Positions 57,485 to 64,000 of a DNA stretch of 64,000 nucleotides are shown piece after piece (position 1 is the first letter of the stretch; each line of letters opens with the position of its first letter). A program made the position numbers and the translations under genes. Under the pieces are notes generated by a model. The model worked only from the letters and a program-made list of their open reading frames with translations, ran no database searches and was not told the origin of the DNA. The stretch comes from Stenogyne calaminthoides (lineage: Eukaryota > Streptophyta > Magnoliopsida > Lamiales > Lamiaceae): the NCBI GenBank assembly GCA_037126765.1, contig JBBCBC010000017.1:25411916-25475915 (forward strand), written 5' to 3'.

Positions 57485-59021
57485 TCAATGCATTCCGATA
57501 CGCTTCACTAACTTCTCAAATGTTGCAGTCGGTAATGCCTTGGTAAATAAATTTGCTAAATTATCACTTGATCAGATTTGTTGCACATCAATTTCACCAT
57601 TCTTTTGCAACTCATGAGTAAAGAAGAATTTTGGTGAAATATGTTTGGTTCTATCTCTTTTAATGTATCCTCCTTTTAGTTGAGGTATACAAGCTGCATT
57701 ATCTTCATATAATAAAGTTGAAGGATTTTCATTGTCATGAGACAATCCAAGCTCTTTCGAATATAATTGATCATTGACCTCAACCAAACACATTCCCTAC
57801 TGGCCTCATGAATTGCTATAATTTCAACGTGATTTGAAGAAGTGGCAGCAAGTAATTGCTTTATAGATCGCCATTAAGTGGTTGTACCACCATATGTGAA
57901 TACGTATCGAGTTTGAGACCATGCTTTGTGTGGGTCTGATAAATACCCATCATCAACATAACCAAGCAGTCCATGTCGAGATTTATTTGAATAAAATAGG
58001 CTAAGATCAACCGTTTCTTGGAGATAGCATATGTTTAATACCATTCCAATGTCATCTTGTGGGAGATGAACTAAATCTTGCTAGTAAATTAACTACAAAG
58101 GATATAGTTGGTCTTGTACAGTTAACAAGGTACATAAGTGCACCAATTGCACTAAGATATGGTACTTCAGGACCAAGTATATTTTCATCTTCATCTCGCG
58201 GTCTGAAAGGGTCCTTATTAGGATCTAGTGACCAGACGACCATTGGGATACTTAGTGGATGTGCCTTTTCCATGTAAAACCGCTTTAATACCTTCTGGGT
58301 GTAAGCAGTTTGGTGGACAAAAATTCCATCTTTGAGGTGATCAATTTGCAAACCAAGACATAATTTTGTCTTACCAAAATCCTTGATCTCAAATTCTTTC
58401 TTTAAATATGCAACTACCTCTTCGAGCTCTTCAGGAGTCTTGATAAAATTGAGATCATCAACATACACTGCAATTATCACAAAACTTGACCCATTTTTCT
58501 TTATGAAAACACATGGACATATTGGGTCATTAGTATTACCTTCTTTGACTAGACATTCAGTAAGACGATTATACCATATACGTCCAGATTGTTTGAGCCC
58601 ATACAAAGACCTTTGCAATTTTATAGAATAAACTTCTCTTGGATTTGATTTACATGCTTCAGGCATGCTAAATCCTTCAGGGACTCTCATGTAGATATCT
58701 TTTTCAAGATTACCGTATAAGTATGCAGTAACTACGTCCATTAGACGCATCTGAAGTTTTTCATGCACAGTAAAACTTACAAGATATCTAAATGTAATTG
58801 CATTAATTACAAGAGAGTATGTTTCTCATTTCTTTTTCGCACGAATACCATTTGTATCCCACTGGCTTTACACCTTCTGGTGTTTGGACTATAGGTACAA
58901 ATAGTTTTCGTTTTGCCAGTGAATCCAACTCGGGTTGGATTGCATCTTTCCATTTTGGCCAATCATTTCTACGCCGACATTCACCAATTGATATGGGTTC
59001 ATGGTCCTCAATTTTTTCCAT
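57485..59021 (-). pseudogene. E6 RT and RNase H
   Basis: RT spans 59021-58052: GYKWYSCEKEMRN (near 58840), DVVTAYLYGNLEKDIYM, SLYGLKQSGRIWYNRL and the catalytic YVDDLN (near 58465), then IGALMYLVNCTRP. RNase H follows: LLYEDNAACIPQLKGGYIKR and KHISPKFFFTHELQ (57793-57572), then after a TGA the end block LFTKALPTATFEKLVKR to a stop at 57485-57487. A frameshift lies near 58790, others between 58050 and 57800, and there is a stop near 57570. Confidence 0.85.
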
Positions 59022-59186
59022 AATGTCAAGTGCTACATTATATGCAAAAATATTATTAATGATTGTTTCTCTTCGTTTCCAATTTTTTCCCGTAGTGACA
59101 TAATTTATTGAAGTTTCTACAACCTCATTATCCTCAGAAACTGGCTCTTCAGAAGCAACGTCTTCTGAGACAACTTCTTCAGGAAG

Positions 59187-60402
59187 TTAAATTTTCTCAC
59201 TACGTGCGAGTCGTTCATTCTCATTTGACTCGTCGAGTTTAATTATTCCTCTCTGCTTTTGAGAATTTTTATCTTTGGAACCAAGAGGTCTACCACGCTT
59301 CAGGCGTGCACTAGATTCATTAACACTTTTTATTTGTCCTTCAGGGACATCAATCTTAACCGGAGCATTTTCTACTGGAATAAGTGATTTAGTAACTCTT
59401 CTGGAGTCACTAAATGCATCCGGTAATTGATTTGTAATTTGTTGCAAATGTATGATCCTTTGAACTTCAAGTTCACATTATTTTATACGAGGACCAAGGA
59501 AATCTAATGCTATTTTCCAATTGATTTCATTTTTCGGTGATCCTTACCTTCCCCTAATGTCGGGAAATGAGATTCATCAAAATGATAATCTACAAATCTG
59601 GCAGTAAATAAATCACCTGTTAATGGTTCAATATATTTAAGTATCGAAGGTGATTCATACCCGACATATATTCCCAATCTTCGTTGGGGGCCCAGTCTAG
59701 TAAGGTGAGGCGGTGCAATTGGAACATAAACCGCACACCCGAAAATTCTTAAATGGGACATATTGTGCTCATAACTAAATGTTAATTGTAGGGAAAATTT
59801 TATTATAACTTGTCGACCGAATTCTCACAAGTTTTTCTACATGAAGTATAGCGTGTCCCCAAGCAGATAAAGAGAGTTTTGATTTCATTAGCAATGGTCT
59901 AGCAATTAATTGCAATCGTTTAATAAATGATCCGGCTAGACCATTTTGTGTGTGAACATGAGCTACATGATGTTCAACACTTATTCCAGTTGACATGCAA
60001 TAATCATAAATGGCATGTGATGAATATTCACCAGCATTGTCTAGACAAATTTTCTTCATTTGGTGATCTGGAAATTGTGCTGAGCGACTTTATTATTTTG
60101 GCAAGTAATCTTGCAAATGCTAGGTTGCGAGAGGATAATAGACATACATGTGACCATCTTGTTGATGCATCAACTAACACCATAAAATATCGAAATGGTC
60201 TACACGGTGGATCTACCGGCCCACAAATGTCTCCATGAGTTCGTTCTAGAAATGTAGGGGATTCAATCCCCACTTTAGTTGGTGAAGGTCTAACAATTAA
60301 CTTTCCTTGTGAGCAAGCAACATATGAGAATTTATTGGAATTTAACACCCTTTTATTTTCTAATGAATGGCCATGTGAATTTTCAATTATTTGCCTCATC
60401 AT
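59187..60402 (-). pseudogene. E6 integrase and linker, catalytic Glu lost
   Basis: The 60402-60028 part holds the GAG-pre-integrase end (SYVACSQGKL) and integrase start (THGDICGPV, VLVDASTRW). The 60059-59775 part has LDNAGEYSSHAIYDYC and the third catalytic block, which reads HTQNGLAGSFIKRLQ; the expected acidic residue after NGLA is Gly (GGA at 59931-59933). 59761-59510 carries the C-terminal FGCAVYVPIAPP region, and 59447-59187 a charged linker (KRGRPLGSKDKNSQ). There are frameshifts near 60050, 59770 and 59500. Confidence 0.82.
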
Positions 60403-60465
60403 GGTGGAATTAGGATGTCCAAGGCGATCATGCTAAATCATAAAATCTTTGGGGGTAATAGACTT

Positions 60466-60840
60466 CTAGTCTATTAAGTGATATATTTCAGCTGTATTTA
60501 TTTTGGTATAATATAGGCCAGAAGAGAGTGGATACAACTTTTCTAACATACATTTCTTTCTAGAAACAACTTGTGTAATCAATAGACATTCATTATTTTT
60601 CTTATTTAACTTCTCGACATGATACCTATTTCTGCGGATATCTTTAAAACTTAACAAATTTCTTCGAGACTTGGGAGACAATAGTGCATTATTTATAACG
60701 AGTTTAGTTCCTTCAGGGAGAAAAATTGTGGCTCTTCCAGAGCCATCAATCAAATTTGCACTTAACATTTGTCTCCCTCTTTTGAAAATGAGAAAAATAT
60801 TTTTAATATTTAAGTATAGAGTGTGTAGTAGCACTATCAA
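60466..60840 (-). pseudogene. E6 protease region
   Basis: Reads ANLIDGSGRATIFLPEGTKL then INNALLSPKSRRNLLSFKDI, the C-terminal part of a copia protease and the connection to integrase. The catalytic D-S/T-G triad should lie just right of 60840 near minus-strand DSATTHTL-like sequence (60820-60845), in another frame. Confidence 0.7.
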
Positions 60841-61004
60841 TTAGACAAATATCACCATCACTATCCATTCCCAAATGTTTGACATCCATTGCTTCTTCAT
60901 AAAAAAAATATAAAACATAAATTAGAAATTAATATTAATAAAAGATGCAAATATATAAATATTTTATTTATCATAAAAATACATATAGGATATTCATCAT
61001 ATGA

Positions 61005-61988
61005 TTAGTTAACATCATTAAAGAAATCAGATACATCAAGATGACTCATAGCAACATCATCACCCTCAAAAGCAACATTGTCATCAACAAAATTTGTTTC
61101 AACATCTTTTCCCTTATTTTTCAAAGAGGCTTGATAAAGCTCAACAAGATGATCCGTTGTTCGAAATATGCGGGACCAATGACCTTCCATTTCGCACCGG
61201 TGAAAATATTCCTCATACTTCTTATTTTCTCCGTTGTCTCTCTTCTGGGAGACAGTTTGCTTCTTGTCACGATTGTTGTTATTATATGGAGTAAATCTAC
61301 CACGACCACGTCCACGATTATGACTACGTCCTCGGCTACCACCACGTCCACGTCCACGATCACATACATGATATTGAGATTGAGTCGCATTCACTTCAGG
61401 GAATGGACTAGAATCGATGGATCGGGACTCATGATTTTTCAATAACAATTCATTATTTTGCTCGGCTAAGAGAAGGCAAGCAATCAGTTCAGAATATTTC
61501 TTAAATCCTTTTTCTCAATATTGCTGTTGCAGGAGCAAATTCGAGACATAAAAAGTAGAGAATATCTTCTCAAGCATAACATCATCAGTTATGGTTTCAC
61601 GACATAAATTTAATTGAGAAGTAATTCTGAACATAGTCAAATTATATTCATTAACAATTTTAAAATCTTGCAGACGTAGGTGAAACTAATCATACCGGGC
61701 TTTTGGAAGGACGACCATCTTCAGGTGGTCGTATCTTTCTTTTAAATCTTTCTACAAGACAAGTGAATCTTTCACAATTAAATATTCATTATTTAATCCT
61801 TTATCCAAATGATGACGAAGGAAAATCATTATTTTTGCACGATCTTGATTTGATGCATTATTATTATCAACAATAGTTTCTCCAAGACCTCTTGCCTCAA
61901 GATGAATTTCAAATTCTAGAATCCGTGATAAATAATTCTTTCCAATGATGTCAAGTGTTGCAAATTTCAACTTTGTGAAATTAGCCAT
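61005..61988 (-). pseudogene. E6 gag
   Basis: Starts at ATG 61986-61988 (MANFTKLKFATLDIIGKNYL), typical of small plant copia gags, with the block KIMIFLRHHLDKGLNNEYL, then a stop near 61752 and a degraded middle. The C-terminal part (61448-61005) has a Gly/Arg run (GRGRGGSRGRSHNRGRGRGR) and the zinc-knuckle region HRCEMEGHWSRIFRT, in which the first and last Cys ligands appear to be missing. Confidence 0.78.
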
Positions 61989-62082
61989 AATGAAATAACA
62001 AATTGACAAAGAAAAAATATTACCTCAACAATCGTGTATAATACTTGTACTTGCCCCAATATCGATTAAGCTCAAGGTAAAG

Positions 62083-62098
62083 ACTCGTGCTGATAACG
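62083..62098 (-). other. E6 PBS-like site
   Basis: The minus strand directly after the 5' LTR reads CGTTATCAGCACGAG, not the tRNA-iMet word used by E1-E5. The primer tRNA is not identified. Confidence 0.5.
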
Positions 62099-62369
62099 TG
62101 TTATGAAACTAATAGTTTTATGTTGTGAAACTAATACTTTTATGGAGTTTTGAAAAGTAGGCAAAGTAGAAAATATTGGGAGAAAGGGAGAACCGGAGAA
62201 TATTTTTATTTCATTTCATAGATACAAAATGAAGTGGCATACCACTCTTTTATAGGGAGCAAGGGATGCTCCTAAAATAATCTATCATAAACATTTCATA
62301 AATGACACCCATTAGAATAATCTAATAGAAAATGAAAGGACATGCAAATATTTATATTATTTCACAATA
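62099..62369 (-). repeat. E6 5' LTR (271 bp)
   Basis: Starts TGTTATGAAACTAATA and ends TTTCACAATA (a CA terminus changed to TA), directly followed by the GTCAT duplicate. It contains two AACTAATA(A/C)TTTTATG words 22 bp apart, as does the partner LTR. Confidence 0.85.
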
Positions 62370-62390
62370 GTCATTCTTTTGTTTAGGAAA

Positions 62391-62530
62391 AATATCAATT
62401 CAGGGCCTGAAATATGGTAAATCTATCAATTTAAGGCCTGAAATATTTTTTCTATCGATTCAAGACCTAAAATATAGAAAACTATCAATTCAGGGCCTGA
62501 AAAATAGAAACTATCAATTTGAGGCTTATA
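62391..62530. repeat. Short tandem repeat with CAGGGCCTGAAATAT core
   Basis: About four imperfect copies of TATCAATTCAGGGCCTGAAATA, with spacing of roughly 35-40 bp. The unit contains a palindromic CAGGGCCTG. Confidence 0.75.
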
Positions 62531-62559
62531 AACTCCTTTGTTTATGTAATATTAGATCT

Positions 62560-64000
62560 TGTAACACCCCAAATCACAATATGAATTATTAAGACTTATA
62601 TGTGATTTAGTGAGAGGAGTCCGATATAGTTAGTGATGAATTATTAAAATAATAATAATTATACTATTAAGGATTAAGAAATTAAATGTATAAATATACT
62701 GAATAGTAGAAACCCTTTTGTATGTCTTAATTACTTATATGTATAATTACATTTGTATATATATAATTATATTAATTAAATAGAAAATTAAGAAAATAAG
62801 TGAATAAATTTATAAAAATATTTGTTTGATTTAATCTACACTCGCACACATACAATATGTACACACACATATATGATTTTCCTATTTTAAAGTAAGAGAA
62901 ATACTATATTAATATAATAATATTAGTAGAGTAGCAAAATATGGATAAGGAAAGGTGGCTGCGAGTAGATGATGACTAAGCCGCGCGAGGTTATAATTTC
63001 AAAGCATTACACATGAACTTTTTAAGTAATTTAATAATAACTAAAACAATAAGATAAACTATAGAGAACTAAAGAGGAAAGAAAGGAAATGATTCTGTGA
63101 AGCTTTGGCCGAGAGGAAAAGAAGGAGAGGAACACGGCAAAAGTGCATATGGTGCAGTTTAATTCCAAGCAACGGGAGAAGAGGTGATAATATAAGAAAC
63201 GTTTATTCTTTATAATACATATTAATTTGATGTTATATACTAATTAAATAGAAACATATTAATATATTTCCCCTTTATTAATTATTTGTTGGAAAAGAAA
63301 GATGATTAACTAGTGAACCTTTAGCTTTTGATCCAATAGTGGCTTTAATGTTTAATAAGAACCGCTCATTTTTAGTGTTAGAACCATGGAATGAATTTAC
63401 TTAGTATCAATATTATTAATTTGTATAATCATACTTGAATATTACAATTAATGGATTCCATTTAAGAGGTATTTAAATATTATTTTCGCTATTTAGTCAG
63501 TTATTTAGTACATTATTTAACATGGAATTTGGTTAGGATTATACTAGGAAATAGTGAATTGGTGTTCACGGATTATGTCCGGCCTATAATGGTAGAAGGT
63601 CAAATTGACACTAAACATCATACTTTTGTAGGATTTGATACAGAGCTTGAGACATTTGGGACTAGCTAACGAAGTTTGAGGATAATTAGGGGTATTGCAT
63701 TGCATCATCTATTGCGGCTTCTGCTTTTAAGGTGAGGGCAATCTCAACCCTTCACTGGGTGAAATATTCCATATAATGATTGCTATGTTAATATGCGATA
63801 TGTGAATGATATATGTCATGATTACGTGATAAATGTGAAACTTGTATGCAAGCCGGGTAATGGCCCGTGTGTATGCAAGCCGGGTAATTGCCCGTACAAT
63901 GTGCAAGCTGGGTAATGGCCCGTACAATGTGCAAGCCGGGTAATGGCCCGTACTGTATGCAAGCCGGGTAATGACCGTGCATTGGGTCGAGGTCGACATG
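62560..64000 (+). mobile_element. Start of a Ty3/gypsy-type LTR, running off the window
   Basis: TGTAACACCCC at 62560 is the classic opening of plant gypsy LTRs of the Tekay/Del type. Further on, GGTGAGGGCAATCTCAACCC and TTCACTGGGTGAA (63731-63765) and GCAAGCCGGGTAATGGCCCG repeats fit the same group. No internal coding region is reached. 62900-63600 is AT-rich without any gene that I can see. Confidence 0.6.
63841..63982. repeat. Five 28-bp tandem repeats in the gypsy LTR
   Basis: Units of TATGCAAGCCGGGTAATGGC-type sequence with spacer changes (GTGTA, ACAAT, ACTGT). The open minus-strand frames here are by-products of the repeat length. Confidence 0.85.

Larger units (their letters stand above)
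57196..62369 (-). mobile_element. E6, small copia element of a different lineage, 5.2 kb
   Basis: Short-LTR copia on the minus strand: 5' LTR 62099-62369, PBS-like site, gag, protease, integrase, RT, RNase H, PPT and 3' LTR 57196-57437. The 5-bp duplication GTCAT is perfect (57191-57195 and 62370-62374). Proteins are clearly unlike those of E1-E5 (for example MANFTKLKFATLDIIGKNYL gag and YVDDLNFI RT). It is broken throughout. There is no third ORF. Confidence 0.93.

Noticed and set aside
63727..63999. Minus-strand frames with repeated ITRLAY-like peptides
   Set aside because: They are translations of the 28-bp LTR tandem repeat.

Overview
This window is repeat-dominated nuclear DNA from a flowering plant, probably a eudicot; the species cannot be fixed from the sequence. 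The evidence is plant Ty1/copia retrotransposons with initiator-Met tRNA primer sites, a Ty3/gypsy LTR opening with TGTAACACCCC, a long-TIR Mutator-like foldback element, and broken copies of plant-type genes (a plant mobile domain, PMD, gene and a Myb/SANT-like gene). I see no intact host gene, rRNA, tRNA or CRISPR array.

Layout. Five large copia elements resembling the SIRE/Maximus lineage, all transcribed from the minus strand, fill 1-53577. E1 is split (1-3820 and 11898-12478; its 3' end lies left of the window). E2 (3821-11897) sits inside E1 gag and is itself broken by an opposite-strand solo LTR (6437-8001). E3 (12572-27231) is complete, has 2-kb LTRs and a perfect GGGCA target duplication, and interrupts exon 2 of the PMD gene (coding parts at 28158-27232 and 12571-12479). 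E4 (28588-53577, duplication TACTT) has E5 (36660-47559, duplication GCATT) inside its pol. The inferred order is: E1, E3 and E4 landed in or next to the PMD locus, E2 then entered E1, and E5 entered E4.

Each complete large element reads, on the minus strand, LTR, PBS, gag, an in-frame stop, pol (protease, integrase, RT, RNase H), a spacer of 0.6-0.7 kb, a long third ORF of about 1130-1210 codons, PPT, LTR. ORF3 is kept in E3, E4 and E5, even though E5 has lost nearly all of pol. All copies carry stops or frameshifts, so no element here looks autonomous. Some of the apparent frameshifts fall in patches where CAG/CTG in sister copies reads as CG, which looks like a consensus error and not decay.

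Right of E4 (53578-64000) lie a 908-bp foldback MULE with a 9-bp duplication, AT-rich DNA with two related 22-bp minisatellites, a decayed Myb/SANT-like gene, a smaller unrelated copia element E6 (57196-62369, duplication GTCAT), a short tandem repeat, and the start of a gypsy-type LTR running off the right edge.
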